Shown: positions 16,020 through 26,009, counted from the stretch's first letter. The stretch is DNA of 64,000 nucleotides from Streptomyces abikoensis (GCF_014648775.1 NZ_BMRT01000013.1:62001-126000), one strand, 5' to 3'. A program made the numbers and translations. Notes: a model not told the origin generated them from the sequence alone.

Positions 16020-16110
16020 CGGAGAGGGCAGGATTCGAACCTACGTGGGCTTTCGCCCGGCCGGCGTGACTGGCTGCCGGTCCCCGTTGGGCCGCTTCGG
16101 GTACCTCTCC
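16020..16110 (-). tRNA. serine-tRNA-like RNA, copy C, in the operon leader
   Basis: This 91-nt RNA has acceptor GGAGAGG/CCTCTCC, discriminator G, D-stem CCCG/CGGG with loop AAGCGGCCCAA, T-stem GTAGG/CCTGC (one G-U) with TTCGAAT, and a variable arm GGGC-GAAA-GCCC with a GNRA loop. The anticodon region is 23 nt: CCGGC/GCCGG close a 10-nt interior AGCCAGTCAC, or six pairs with a bulged A and a loop CCAGTCA lacking U33. CCA is not encoded (GCCT follows). It differs from A and B mainly in the anticodon arm. It lies between a SARP-type promoter and the kinase-PrpD-SerRS genes, so maturation would require cutting it from a long transcript. Confidence 0.78.
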
Positions 16111-16164
16111 CGGGCGGCCTGCCGCAGGGACCTCCGGTCCTGGGGCAGGGCGCCGCTGGGAAGA

Positions 16165-16207
16165 ACTTTGCCCGAGGGCTCTGACCTGCTGCTGACAGGC
16201 AACTGAC
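16165..16207 (-). promoter_or_regulatory. SARP-type promoter of tRNA-like C and the kinase-PrpD-SerRS operon
   Basis: On the minus strand, GTCAGTT (16201-16207), GTCAGCA (16190-16196) and GTCAGAG (16179-16185) repeat every 11 bp; 8 bp later the -10 CAAAGT lies at 16165-16170. Confidence 0.85.
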
Positions 16208-16233
16208 CGGAGGTGGGACGAGAAGGCGCCTGT

Positions 16234-16710
16234 TCAGCCCTGGCTGACGGTGATCGGCAGCTTCCTGAGGGCGTGCGACCTGAACGACGCCCTCCAGGAG
16301 GGGCCGTCTTCACGGACCGCCAGGCCGATGCGAGGGAATCGATTCAGCAGGGTGGCCAGCGCGACCTGCGTTTCCATCCTGGCCAGGGGCGCCCCGAGGC
16401 AATAGTGAATGCCGTGGCCGAGGGTGAGGTGCGCGTTGTCCTGGCGCCGGATGTCGAACTCGTCGGGTGCGGTGAAGCGTTCGGGGTCGCGGTTGGCCGA
16501 GCTCAAGGCCAGCATGAACGTGTCGCCGGCGGGGATCGTGACACCGCCGATCTGGATGTCCTCGGTCGGGAAGCGGCGGATGGCCAGTTGGTTGGCGCGG
16601 GTGAAAGGCAGGATTTCCTCCACCGCGGCAGGAGGAGCCCGGTGTCGGCGCGCAGCGCGGCCATCTGTTCGGGGTGGCGCAGCAGAATCAGCAGTCCGCT
16701 GCTGATGAGG
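16234..16710 (-). pseudogene. cytochrome P450 remnant (C-terminal third, frameshifted)
   Basis: The 3' part (16234-16623) encodes a P450 end with GDTFMLALSSANRDPERF and the heme-binding loop LGHGIHYCLGAPLARME (Cys ligand present). A second frame just upstream (to about 16710) reads LLILLRHPEQMAALRADTG, the segment that normally precedes the ExxR helix, and a one-base shift at the GLL/VEEIL junction separates the two. About two thirds of a usual 400-aa P450, including the I-helix, is missing. It is non-functional as it stands. Confidence 0.8.
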
Positions 16711-17029
16711 CTGTGGGCAGTCCGCGGAAGGCCCGGGCCAGCCTGCGCTGGAAGTCGAGCTCGGCCACCAGGTCCGGTGGGTCTGTCACCCGGGGGGAGG
16801 TGATGTGGATGGCGGGCCTTCTGCCGCGGGCTTTGGCTCGCAGCGCGAAGGCGAGGTGAGCGGCCTCCATGGCAGCGGGAAGGTCCGCTTCGGGCACACC
16901 GGCCGCGACGGCCTGGCGGCTCGGTTTTCCGGCGCAGCCGATCAGGGAGCCGCTCGCCGTCGACTGGTACGCACGCGCACGCGCGAAGACCGGAGGCGGC
17001 ACGACAGGCACGGCGTAGGACAGCCGGTG
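16711..17029. other. region of gene debris between P450 remnant and next fragment
   Basis: No intact gene is seen. On the minus strand one open stretch (about 16740-16950) reads EADLPAAMEAAHLAFALR and DLVAELDFQRRLARAF, which looks like former coding sequence of unknown family with no start or end. Confidence 0.4.
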
Positions 17030-17734
17030 CCCCGACCGCCACAGGACCTCGAGACGGCGCTGGCACCAGTGGCGGACCTGTGGGCACGGCTGAAGCGCGC
17101 CACCACCCGGGCCGTGGTCGCCACCGCGGTACGCGAGGAACTCCTCCGCGTCGCAGGCGTGACGGACAGGGCACGAGCCGACCAGGTCCTGGCTGTCCGG
17201 CTCGCCCGACGTCTGGGCCAGCAGGGCGCGGCCCGGTCTGTCAACGACCCGGTCGGCTGGCTCCTCGCCCGTGGCCTGGCCCGCCGGCCCGGCTGCGGCG
17301 ATCCACGCTGTGACGAGGGCGCTCGCCTGGACACGGGTGAGCCGTGCGCCATCTGCCGGTTCCTGGCCGGGGACCGGCGGGCACTGCGCAGGTACACGGC
17401 GGCTCAGGTCGCCGCCGAACGCCCCTGGGCGACAGCAGTGGAGCAACGAGCGGCATGTGAACGGCGCTTCCAGGCGATCGCCGCGTGGAACGTTACGCGC
17501 AGTGCCCTCGCCCGTGAGCGAGCCGAGGCCCGCCGCGCGGCCGGGCGGGCGAGCCTGGCGACCACGGCCCAGGTGAGGGGGGCACAGGTGCCGCCGGGCA
17601 ACGCGCCCGCCGCACGTCAGGCCACGGCGGGGAACACCGAACCTCTGGGGTTCGTGGCACACGACACGTACGCGGTCGGCGCGGCGACGGCCCGTGCCGC
17701 GCTTCGTGCGGCACGGGCCGGGATGGGGAGCTGA
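17030..17734 (+). pseudogene. 3' fragment of an actinobacterial HTH/replication-type gene
   Basis: The open frame runs to 17734, but only its last ~230 codons look like real protein. They contain a helical stretch DPVGWLLARGLARR followed by a zinc-ribbon-like set of cysteines (CGDPRCDEG, GEPCAIC) and an Arg/Ala-rich helical tail, a layout I associate with streptomycete helix-turn-helix or replication-initiator-like proteins. No ribosome site or plausible start precedes it, and the 5' part runs into debris, so it is probably truncated. The family link is from memory. Confidence 0.5.
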
Positions 17735-17758
17735 CGTGCCCCAGGTCTCGGCCTGTTG

Positions 17759-17791
17759 TCCGTGTGCGGCGCCACCGGCGCCGCACACGGA
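17759..17791. terminator. terminator after the PKS gene
   Basis: TCCGTGTGCGGCGCC (17759-17773) pairs perfectly over 15 bp with 17777-17791 around a 3-nt loop, 11 bp beyond the PKS stop codon. Confidence 0.85.
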
Positions 17792-17801
17792 TCACGCCTG
17801 G

Positions 17802-20800
17802 CTAGGCGAGGTGGGTCGCCGCGGCAGGGTCGTTCTCGGAGGCTTCGAGCAGCGATGCCACGTGGCCGGCGAGGCCATTGACCGAGGGGTAGTTCCACAA
17901 GGCCGTGATCGGCAGCCGGATGGCAAGGAGCTTCTCCAGCTTGCCGCACACCACGACGGACATCACGGAATCGAGGCCGAGCTCGGTGAGCGGCTGATCC
18001 CGGTCCAGCTCATCGAGGGGAATCTTCATCTCCCGCGCCATGCGGGAAGCGATCTCGTCGGCGATCCGCTCGGGGAGAATCTCCGGGGGCAGCTCGTGCC
18101 ATGCCAGGCGTGCGTCCGTGCCGCCTTGGGAGACGTGCTCTTCGGCGTGTCCGGCCTCCGTCTGCGCGGTGGTGTCAGCAGGCGCGGCCCGGTCCCGCAG
18201 CGCGCCGAAACGGGTGCCGGGCAGCCAGGCGAGCAGGCGCCCTTGCTCGTCGCTGATCGTGATGTCCACGGTGTCCGTGTCCGGATCGACCAGATGGATG
18301 TCGACAATGCCGACCTCGGGCGCTTCCCCCACCACACGTACCTCACGGATGTGGGAAGGCATCCGGACGGTGGGCGGACCCCCGTAGATGATGGGGACCA
18401 CGCCAAGAGCGGCGTCCAGCAGCGGAGCCCAGGTCACCTGGTCCCCGGATACCGCCGGGGCGTGGATGCGAGCGCGCACCACCGCGTCGCCGACCAGCAG
18501 TTCCTCCACCGTCCAGGGCCAGGCGATGCCTTCGACACCGATGGCGTCGAGACGCGACATCACGATCCCGGGGTCCGCGGCCGATACACCGTCCGGAGGC
18601 AGGACCTTGGCCATGGACGACGGAAACGCGGAAGCGTGGCCCCCCATGGTGGAGGCGTAGGTGTGCGTCAGCCAGTTGCCCGGCCCCTGGGAGGCGTCGA
18701 CGGGGCGGGTACTGAGCCGCAGCGTGGAGTCGTCCTGGACGACCTGTACCTCGCGCGGAGTGGCCAGAGCGATGGGGAACCGCAGGTGCACGTCGAAAAT
18801 GGCCTTGGCCGCACCCGGGCCCGCGGCGGTCTCCAGGAAGGTGTGGATGATCGACGATGCCGGGACGATGGATGTGCCGTGCAGCGCGTGCCCGCCGGGG
18901 AAGGGGCGGCTGGCGTCGTCCAGATAGGTGTTCCACAGGCGCAGCGGCCTGGAGGACGCCACGTCCACCGGTCGGCCGAGCAGGGCGTGTCCGGTGACGT
19001 CGTGCTGTTGTGTGCTGACAGCGGCAGCCGGCAGGACCGCGTCCAGCCAGTGCCGCCGGTGCTGCCATGCGATCGGAGGCAGTTCGGCGATTTCGGCCCC
19101 GGTGTACGCATGGGACCAGTCGGGCGCGGCGCCATGGCAGAACAGCGTCGCGGCATTGGTCAGGAGCGTCAGCAGTTCCGGCTTGTCGCGGCGCAGGGAG
19201 TGAGCGACGAGGGCGTCCGACGCCCCGAGGTGCGACAGGGTCTCATCGACCGAGTGGGCGACCACGGGGTGCGGGGACACCTCCAGAAACCGGTGGTGGC
19301 CGTCTTCGACGGCGGCGGTGACCGCTTCACGCAGTCGTACGGGGTTGCGCAGGTTCGCGGCCCAGTAGTCGGCATCGTGCTCGTCCCGCGCCCGGGGATC
19401 CTCCAGGGCCGTGGTGTACAGGGGGATGGCCGGAGTTCGCGGGCGGAGGCCCGCCAGGGCCTCCCGCAGGCCCTCGACCAGTGCGTCCATGTGAGAGCTG
19501 TGGAACGCCACATCGGAGTTGACCGGCCGGACCGGAACGCCGTCATCGGACCACTTCTTGACCATGTCGGCGATCTCCTCGGCGTCTCCGGAGACGACCG
19601 TCGAGGTGGGAGAGGAGGCGATGGCCGCGCTCACTCCGTCGCGGCCGTCGAGCCGCGCGGCCACCTCTTCGAACGGCAGCCCCACCATGGCCATGCCGCC
19701 CAGGCCCGCGACCTCTCGGAGAAGAACGGAACGACGGCAGCTGAGCCGGGCCCCGTCCTCCAGGCTCAGGGCTCCGGCGACCACAGCGGCCGCGATCTCG
19801 CCGACGGAATGACCGATCACGGCAGCCGGCCGATATCCGTACGAGCGCCACACTTCGGCCAGGGCGACCTGCATCGCGAAGATCATCGACTGGGCCCGGT
19901 CGACGGAGGTGAAGTCTCCCTCGACGATGGCCTGCCGGGCCGAGAAACCGAGCTCGTCAAGGAAGATGGGGTCGAGTTCGTCGATGACGGAGGTGAAGGG
20001 AGTGCTGTGGTCGAGCAGTCCCGCGCCCATGCCGGACCAGTGGGAGCCATGGCCTGAGAAGACCCATACCGGTGCCGTGTCCGATGTTGCCCTGCCCTCG
20101 ACGACGCTGTCGGATGTCGTCTCCTCGCCGGAGGCGAAGGCACGCAATGCCGAGATCAGCATGCCGTGGTCCTTGGCCACGACCGCGGCACGGTGGCTCA
20201 GGTGCGACCGGCCCGCCGTGAGCGTACGGCCGACCGCCGACAGGGGAACCTCGGGATGCCGCTCGAGCCAGTCGGCCAGCCGCAGCGCATAAGCGGCCAC
20301 ACCCGCGCGGGAGCGGTAGGACAGGGGGAAGAGCCCCGGGGCACTCAGCTCATGGGGGTCGGGCTCGACCCTCCCGGGAGCCTCCTCCAGCACGATGTGC
20401 CCGATCGTCCCGCCGTAGCCGTACCCGGAGACCCCGGCACGTCGAGGATGCTCGCCGCGCGGCCACTTCCGGTGCTCCGTGACGAGCTCCAGCCCCCACT
20501 CGTCCCACGGGATGTCGGGGCTGGGGACGCTGGTCATCACGGTCGCCGCCATCTCGGCCTCGCGCAGCATCAAGGCGGCCTTGATGACGCCGGCCACTCC
20601 GGAGGCCGGCTCGGCGTGCCCGATGTTCGACTTCACCGACCCTATGCGGCACGGCTCATCGGCCGGACGGCCGAGGCCGAACACCGCGTGCAGGCCGGCA
20701 GCCTCCACCGGGTCGCCGAGCCGCGTACCCGTTCCGTGCGCCTCGATGTATCCGGCGGTGACCGGGTCCAGGCCGGCCTTCTGCCACGCCAGACGCAACA

Positions 20801-21668
20801 GATCGCGCTGGGCGTCCGGGTTGGGGGCCATGATCCCGCTGGTGTGGCCGTCCTGGGCGACGGCGGACCCCTTGATCACCGCATGGACGCGGTCTCCGTC
20901 GCGTCGAGCGTCGGACAGGCGCTTCAGGACGAGCACACCGCATCCCTCGGCCCGTCCGTATCCGTCGCCCTCCGCGTCGAAGGGCTTGCTGCGGCCGTCC
21001 GGGGACAGTGCTCCGGCCGCCTCCAGCGTCAGCGTGTAGGCGGGCGAGAGAATGATGTTCACGCCCCCTGCGAGCGCGAGCGACGTCTCGCCTGTCAGCA
21101 ACGCCTGGCATGCCAGGTGGATGGCCACCAGGGAAGCGGAACATGCCGAGTCCAGCACGAAGCTGGGACCGTGGAGGTCCAGCACATGGGAGACCCGGTT
21201 GGCTATGCCGGTCAGCTGGGCACCGATGCCGGTCCACGGCTCGATCCTCGGCAGGTCTTCCAGGAGCCGCCGGCCGTAGTCGTCCGAGCAGGTTCCGATG
21301 TACACGCCCGCGTCGGAGCCGCCCACGGACCGAGGGGGCATACCCGCGTGCTCCAGGGCCTCCCACGCGACCTCGAGGACCAGACGCTGCTGTGGGTCCA
21401 TGAACTCGGCCTCGCGCGGTGTGATGCCGAAGAACTCGGCGTCGAAACCGTCGACGTCACCGATGAAGTTGCCCGGCCGGTCCGCTTTCCGCAACGCCTC
21501 GGAGAACTCAGGATTGATCTTGGTGTAGGGCCGCCACCGGTCCTCAGGTGTCGGTTCGACCGCCACCTTGCCACCTACGAGGAAGTCCCAGAAGGTCTCC
21601 GGAGAGTTGATTCCGCCGGGGAACCGGCACCCCATTCCGACAATGGCGACCGAATCGTCGTTCCGCAT
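17802..21668 (-). CDS. iterative type I polyketide synthase, KS-AT-DH-ACP
   Basis: The 1288-aa single-module synthase has KS (about residues 5-430, active Cys176 in VLDSACSASL with later His residues in EAHGTGT and KSNIGHAE), AT (about 530-850, GHSVGEIAA near 618), a DH or product-template-like domain (about 885-1170, HALHGTSIVP near 927) and one ACP (LGLDSVMS, Ser near 1234). There is no KR, ER or thioesterase. Length and layout match the actinobacterial orsellinic-acid synthases (AviM, CalO5, ChlB1), which build an aromatic tetraketide. It lies beyond tRNA-like C and points away from B1. Whether it belongs to the azoxy pathway is open; no clear SARP box immediately precedes it. Confidence 0.9.
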   Translation of the reverse strand: MRNDDSVAIVGMGCRFPGGINSPETFWDFLVGGKVAVEPTPEDRWRPYTKINPEFSEALRKADRPGNFIGDVDGFDAEFFGITPREAEFMDPQQRLVLEVAWEALEHAGMPPRSVGGSDAGVYIGTCSDDYGRRLLEDLPRIEPWTGIGAQLTGIANRVSHVLDLHGPSFVLDSACSASLVAIHLACQALLTGETSLALAGGVNIILSPAYTLTLEAAGALSPDGRSKPFDAEGDGYGRAEGCGVLVLKRLSDARRDGDRVHAVIKGSAVAQDGHTSGIMAPNPDAQRDLLRLAWQKAGLDPVTAGYIEAHGTGTRLGDPVEAAGLHAVFGLGRPADEPCRIGSVKSNIGHAEPASGVAGVIKAALMLREAEMAATVMTSVPSPDIPWDEWGLELVTEHRKWPRGEHPRRAGVSGYGYGGTIGHIVLEEAPGRVEPDPHELSAPGLFPLSYRSRAGVAAYALRLADWLERHPEVPLSAVGRTLTAGRSHLSHRAAVVAKDHGMLISALRAFASGEETTSDSVVEGRATSDTAPVWVFSGHGSHWSGMGAGLLDHSTPFTSVIDELDPIFLDELGFSARQAIVEGDFTSVDRAQSMIFAMQVALAEVWRSYGYRPAAVIGHSVGEIAAAVVAGALSLEDGARLSCRRSVLLREVAGLGGMAMVGLPFEEVAARLDGRDGVSAAIASSPTSTVVSGDAEEIADMVKKWSDDGVPVRPVNSDVAFHSSHMDALVEGLREALAGLRPRTPAIPLYTTALEDPRARDEHDADYWAANLRNPVRLREAVTAAVEDGHHRFLEVSPHPVVAHSVDETLSHLGASDALVAHSLRRDKPELLTLLTNAATLFCHGAAPDWSHAYTGAEIAELPPIAWQHRRHWLDAVLPAAAVSTQQHDVTGHALLGRPVDVASSRPLRLWNTYLDDASRPFPGGHALHGTSIVPASSIIHTFLETAAGPGAAKAIFDVHLRFPIALATPREVQVVQDDSTLRLSTRPVDASQGPGNWLTHTYASTMGGHASAFPSSMAKVLPPDGVSAADPGIVMSRLDAIGVEGIAWPWTVEELLVGDAVVRARIHAPAVSGDQVTWAPLLDAALGVVPIIYGGPPTVRMPSHIREVRVVGEAPEVGIVDIHLVDPDTDTVDITISDEQGRLLAWLPGTRFGALRDRAAPADTTAQTEAGHAEEHVSQGGTDARLAWHELPPEILPERIADEIASRMAREMKIPLDELDRDQPLTELGLDSVMSVVVCGKLEKLLAIRLPITALWNYPSVNGLAGHVASLLEASENDPAAATHLA

Positions 21669-21914
21669 ATCACTCCTTGATCAGTAGTCAAGGCAGCGGT
21701 GGGATCGAGCGGAGGACGAGGGTTGCCAGGGGTCACAGAAGGGCACGGCCCGGAGGAAGGCGATGAGCTGCTTGCCGCCCGGCACGCCCCATGGCGCTCG
21801 GAGCCGCTGCCACAAAACGCGGAGAAAAACCATGGCTGTGGCCGCGTTCTTCTCCGCGTTCCCGGTGATGAGCCTGGTGTGCGGTGCACTGGTTCATTCA
21901 GGCTCGGTCATTGG
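21669..21914. promoter_or_regulatory. PKS upstream region with hairpin
   Basis: No gene is seen between the PKS start and tRNA-like B1. An 11-bp inverted repeat AACGCGGAGAA/TTCTCCGCGTT (21816-21826/21850-21860, 23-nt loop) could terminate or attenuate the leftward B1 transcript before the PKS gene. No good promoter could be picked by eye. Confidence 0.4.
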
Positions 21915-22004
<90 letters not shown>

Positions 22005-22042
22005 GTGACCCGAGGCGGTTACCCGCCCCGTTCACACACACC

Positions 22043-22085
22043 ATGCTGGCAGAGCACTCTGACGCAGCACTGACAAGCCACTGAC
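22043..22085 (-). promoter_or_regulatory. SARP-type promoter of tRNA-like B1
   Basis: On the minus strand, GTCAGTG (22079-22085), GTCAGTG (22068-22074) and GTCAGAG (22057-22063) repeat every 11 bp; 8 bp later the -10 CAGCAT lies at 22043-22048. Confidence 0.85.
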
Positions 22086-22126
22086 CATGACAGGCTTCAG
22101 CCGGCCGGCATCGTGGGCTTGACCGG

Positions 22127-23174
22127 GTGCGCGCGGTCGGAGGCAAGCGTGCCGACTGTGCCCCAGTAGGACGTGTCCACCTCCCGTATGACCACTGTTA
22201 CGGCTTCACGGGGACACCGAGCGGCCTTCGCGCAGCCGACGCCCTCGGCTGGCTGCCGGGCCTCGCGCCAGGCAGCCGGGCCCGAGTACGCGTTTTGAAC
22301 AACGGGGACCACGTGGTGTGCGAGGTCGACGAAGCCAGACGCGGCAGCGGTTCCTTCACCGTGCACTTCCTTCAGGCGGCCAACACCGCCCTGCGAGAGC
22401 TGCTTCTGACCAGAGCTCCCCGCGACACCCTGCTCACCCCGGCCGGTACCTACGAGGTCTCCCTCGTCGCGACAGGCAACCCCTACGTCTTCGTGGACGC
22501 CGCTGACCTCGGCCTCACCACACGCGAAGCCCTCTTCGCCGCCGGGGACAAAACCCTTCCGCCAGATGCTCGAGATCCGCCGGGCAGCCATCGAACCCCT
22601 GGGCTGGTCCAAGGACAGCGTCTTCCCCAAGATCGCGGCCGTCGGCGCCTACCAGCCCGGCCGTCTGGCCACGCGCGCCATCTCCGTACCCAGCTGGCAC
22701 CCCACGCTCGCCCTGACCGGTGCCACCTGTCTCGCCGCCGCGACGACGATTCCCGGAACCGTTCCGGCACGCCTGCTCGCGCGGGCCAACGGCTCGCCGC
22801 AGCGGGCGATCGCGCGCACCGGCCGGCCGTCCGAAACGGTGCTCGACGCTCTTCGCTCCTCCGGCACCCTCGGCGCTGCGGTACCCGCCGAGTTCGGAGG
22901 GCTCGACGGCGATGCCCGCCTCACCAACCGCCTCGTCGAAGAGGTGGCCGCTCTCGACCCCTCTGTGGCGATCATCCTCTTCCAGCACTACGCCGTCAGC
23001 GCGCACCACTGGTCGGCCTACGAGGGATGGACCTTCACCGGGCGCCCGGACCTCACCGTGCGCCGCGGGGAGGTCATCTGGGACGGTCGCGAGGCCGCGA
23101 TCTTCGGCAGCCCCCAGGGCACATGGCTCGATGCCCGGGTCGGCCGGCCGACCGGCCTGGCGGTCACGCGCTGA
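22127..23174 (+). pseudogene. mosaic pseudogene: PrpF-like, acyl-CoA-dehydrogenase-like and amidohydrolase-like pieces
   Basis: Frame 1 (to about 22560) reads like the N-terminal half of a PrpF-family isomerase (EVSLVATGNPYVFVDAADLG). After a frameshift near 22563 the same family continues (LGWSKDSVFPKIAAVG, HPTLALTGATCLAAATTIPG). Without a stop the frame then becomes an acyl-CoA-dehydrogenase N-terminal piece (LGAAVPAEFGGLDGDARLTN, about 22850-22990) and finally the end of a hydantoinase- or dihydroorotase-like amidohydrolase (YEGWTFTGRPDLTVRRGEV). Three unrelated ends in one 202-codon frame show repeated deletion rather than a real fusion enzyme. Confidence 0.7.
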
Positions 23175-23246
23175 ACCGGCGTCCTCTCCCCTCCCCCGCC
23201 CCGCGCCGCCGGCACGGGGCTTCCCTCGAAGCGCGAAAGGACCCGC

Positions 23247-23603
23247 GTGCCCGTCGACGGCTCAGACTTCACCCAGGCCCTGGCTCAGGTTCCCGGCCCG
23301 GTCACCATCGTCACCACACTCGACGGACAAGGAGCGCCATGGGGGTTCACCGCCAGCTCCTTCTGCTCCCTGTCGTTGTCCCCGCCCCTGATCCTGGTCT
23401 GCCTCGCGAAATCGTGGTCTGCCGGGCCTGCCGGATGCCACCGTCCGGCTTGCCTGTGACACCCACGCCGTGCTGGACGGCGGTGACCACAGCATCCTCA
23501 TCGGCCGCGTGGAGGCCCTCGCCACCGAGAAGCAGACCTCGCTGATCTACTACAGGCGACAGTTCGCCAGCCCTCGACCGACCGTCCTCGAGGAGGCAGG
23601 GTG
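23247..23603 (+). pseudogene. flavin reductase remnant
   Basis: The first frame starts with a flavin-reductase N-terminus (VPGPVTIVTTLDGQGAPWGF, then SLSLSPPLILVCLAKS) and stops at 23459. The following segment, in another frame, carries the family end (LACDTHAVLDGGDHSILIGR, then SLIYYRRQF) up to a TGA near 23603. A frameshift and probably a small deletion near 23420-23435 separate the halves. It is a paralogue in type of the intact flavin reductase at 8244-8840. Confidence 0.75.
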
Positions 23604-23694
23604 AGCTCCCCGAACCCCGGTCGACAGCCCCATCTCCGCGCAGTCACACCTACGCGCCCCCGAACCTCCTGGTATTTCGTCAGGCAGCCGAGCC

Positions 23695-24125
23695 GACGAG
23701 GTCTTCGGCCCGATCCACCGCATCGCGCGAGTCCTGGACAAGACAGTTGCCCAGATCCTCCACCGCTACGACTTCAGCTGCTCGGACGCCGCCGTCCTCA
23801 ACGTCCTGCGTCGCGGCAAGCCCCCCTATGCGATGGCACCCAAACAGATCGCTGAAAGGCTGGCACTCACGTCAGGTGCCCTGACCCCCAGGATCGACCG
23901 GCTGGAAGAAGCCGGACTGATACGTCGCCTCCCCGTACTCACCGATCGTCGCCGCACCCGAGGTCCGGCTCACCGACGCCGGACGATCACGAACGGATGA
24001 GATCTCCGCCCAGGTCGGCGCCCTGCAGTCCTCCCTCCTGTCGACACTCCCCGACACTGCGGTAGAGCCATTGATCGACGCGCTCAGCACTCTCGACAAG
24101 GCGATACCGGCAACACGCTCAGGCC
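23695..24125 (+). pseudogene. MarR-family regulator remnant
   Basis: The frame from about 23695 reads a MarR winged helix (HRIARVLDKTVAQILHRYDF, LTSGALTPRIDRLEEAGLIR) and is broken near 23960, where the DRR wing is followed by a shift; the remaining dimerisation helix (LTDAGRSRTDEISAQVGALQ) continues in another frame to about 24125. No start codon with a ribosome site is evident. Confidence 0.7.
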
Positions 24126-24292
24126 GGCTCCACAGGCCCCCTCCGGAAACCCTTGCTAACCGCAGCGGGGCGGCGTGCCCGGATTGGGCACGCCGCCCGT
24201 CGGCTGGCTGCGCTCGTACCGCCGCGGTGCTGGGCGGAAAGGCTCGCCAGCGTGCCAACGCCATTGGCTGTCCCGCTGTTTGTTGGTCAGCA

Positions 24293-24335
24293 GTCAGCAG
24301 TACGTCAGTGCTCTGTCAGGGAGGTCTGCCAACAT
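24293..24335 (+). promoter_or_regulatory. SARP-type promoter of tRNA-like B2
   Basis: GTCAGCA (24293-24299), GTCAGTG (24304-24310) and GTCAGGG (24315-24321) repeat every 11 bp; 8 bp later the -10 CAACAT lies at 24330-24335. An additional GTCAGCA abuts at 24286. From the repeats to the RNA the sequence is strongly similar to the B1 upstream region. Confidence 0.85.
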
Positions 24336-24373
24336 GGTGTGTGTGAACGGGGCGGGTAACCGCCCCGGATCAC

Positions 24374-24463
<90 letters not shown>

Positions 24464-24466
24464 CCA

Positions 24467-24815
24467 ACGGTCGGCCCCAAGCGAAGACGGCAGGGCACCT
24501 GCAGAGCGGGTGTGCGAGTGCGTATCGCAGCTCGCAGTGGACCTTCACGCGGCACCGGTGACACCGTGGCGATCGACGGCCTCGGACTGTCCGGGTGCTG
24601 GACGGCGACGACCAGCCGCAGCCGCCAAACCCGGGGCCGGACAAGCACGTCGAGCCACCCACGCCGGTCAAGCCGACGCCGCTGCCGCAGCGTCCGATTC
24701 GTAGACCGGCTCGGTCCCCTGCTCACGGAAGTCAACCGTGTCGGCCCGGACGAAGCGCACTCCTGGAACGCGACCACAGCGATCCGCAGCACGCTGGTGG
24801 TGCGTGGGGAAGCTC
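24467..24815. other. no gene seen downstream of B2
   Basis: I found no open frame with a ribosome site or recognisable family in this 350-bp stretch, and no strong terminator. Confidence 0.5.
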
Positions 24816-24995
24816 TCAACGGTCGGCGAGGGGGCGGGCGAGGGCGCCGTCACCCCTGCTGATGTCCAGGGCGAGCCGCCCGCCTCCCGGCCCCGTGTGG
24901 CGGTCGCGGACGGCGGTCTCGGAGTCGATGAGCTGACGGTACCGGCGCCCGGCGGCCCAGGGGTCTTCCCAGTAGGCAGTCGGATTCTCGATCAT
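24816..24995 (-). pseudogene. N-terminal remnant of a methyltransferase
   Basis: The frame begins at ATG 24995 with AAGGAG about 9 nt upstream and reads IENPTAYWEDPWAAGRRY, followed by ALDISRGDGALARPLADR, which resembles SAM-binding motif I (usual LDIGCGDG) of class I methyltransferases with key residues altered. The frame ends at 59 residues, about a quarter of the usual length. Confidence 0.5.
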
Positions 24996-26009
24996 CAAGC
25001 CGGTTCTCCTTCAACGTGCGGCGGCCTGGGGGCGGGCGGGGCGACGGGGACGTGGTGCAGGGCCAGGTGCTGGAGGCCCCGGCGAGGAGGGCGGCGAGGG
25101 GCCGGGGGCCGTAGGTGATCCACTGGCCGATGGCCGGCATGCGCCCCTGCATGCCGGACTCGCACACAGCCTGTCGGATGCTGCGCTGGGTGGAGCCCTG
25201 CACGGTGGGGCACGCAAGCTGAACGAACAGACCTGCGTCGATGGCGGCCTACCCGGCGAAGCCGTCCGGACTCCGCTGTCCGCTGTCCGCCGCGGATCAC
25301 GAGGGAGCTGCCCGGAAGGGCGAAGGTTTCGTTCTGGAGCCGATTCTGGAGTTCATCGGTGGGCATGGCTGTCGCGGGCACCTTCATGCCGTGACGCGGC
25401 GTGGGCGCAACCCCTTCAGCGCTCTTGGATCCGCGCGCGCATAGAGCGCGGGTAAGGGCCGACGGGCAGGTCGGACAGGAGGCGCCGGTGGCACGCGTCA
25501 AGGTTCCACCGAATCGCCGGTTGCCGTGGCGAGATCGCCTGCGATCGGCGGGTTCACCCTCGCCGAAGGGACGTATTGACGATAGCTCAGAAATCCCGTC
25601 GGGAAAATTCCGGCGACACCGCGGTGATGGCCGTACGAGCCGCCGGACCGGTCTCGGAGCGAGACCGACGAGCGAATGTGAAGCACACCACACACCATCA
25701 GTTGGCTTGCGGATCAAGCGTTCGCATAGATTTAAGGTGTTGGGTCATCACCCGCTTTGCGCACAGCAGGTCGCGATAATTCGGTCAACTATTGAACAAG
25801 ATGATTCGGGTGAACCCTCAACTATGTTTGTTGATACGCGGAGTCAATGAGGCAGATCGAACTCACCTAGGCTGAACTCGCCGAGGCGATCGGCCTCGTG
25901 ACGCACGGCCCCGGCCCTGAGACGGGAAACCTGCCGGGTATCCCGAGCGCTAAGTAATCGCCCTTTCCACTCCCCTCCGATTTCCCGTTCCCGGCCCGGA
26001 AGGTGCCTC
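24996..26009. other. region without a supported gene, promoter region of the next operon
   Basis: Several frames are open but none has a credible start or family. A small hairpin CGGTCTCG/CGAGACCG lies at 25649-25667. The part at about 25720-25860 is distinctly AT-richer than its surroundings and probably contains the promoter of the operon that begins at 26010; no exact -35/-10 pair is claimed. Confidence 0.45.

Noticed and set aside
16020..16110. Ordinary tRNA-Ser with a short intron in the anticodon loop
   Set aside because: Removing 4-6 nt does not restore a canonical 5-bp stem and 7-nt loop with U33 in any of A, B or C, and short introns of this kind are not expected in bacteria.
24996..26009. 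Coding genes on either strand in this stretch
   Set aside because: Open frames lack starts, ribosome sites and family resemblance; only the methyltransferase remnant just before it could be supported.
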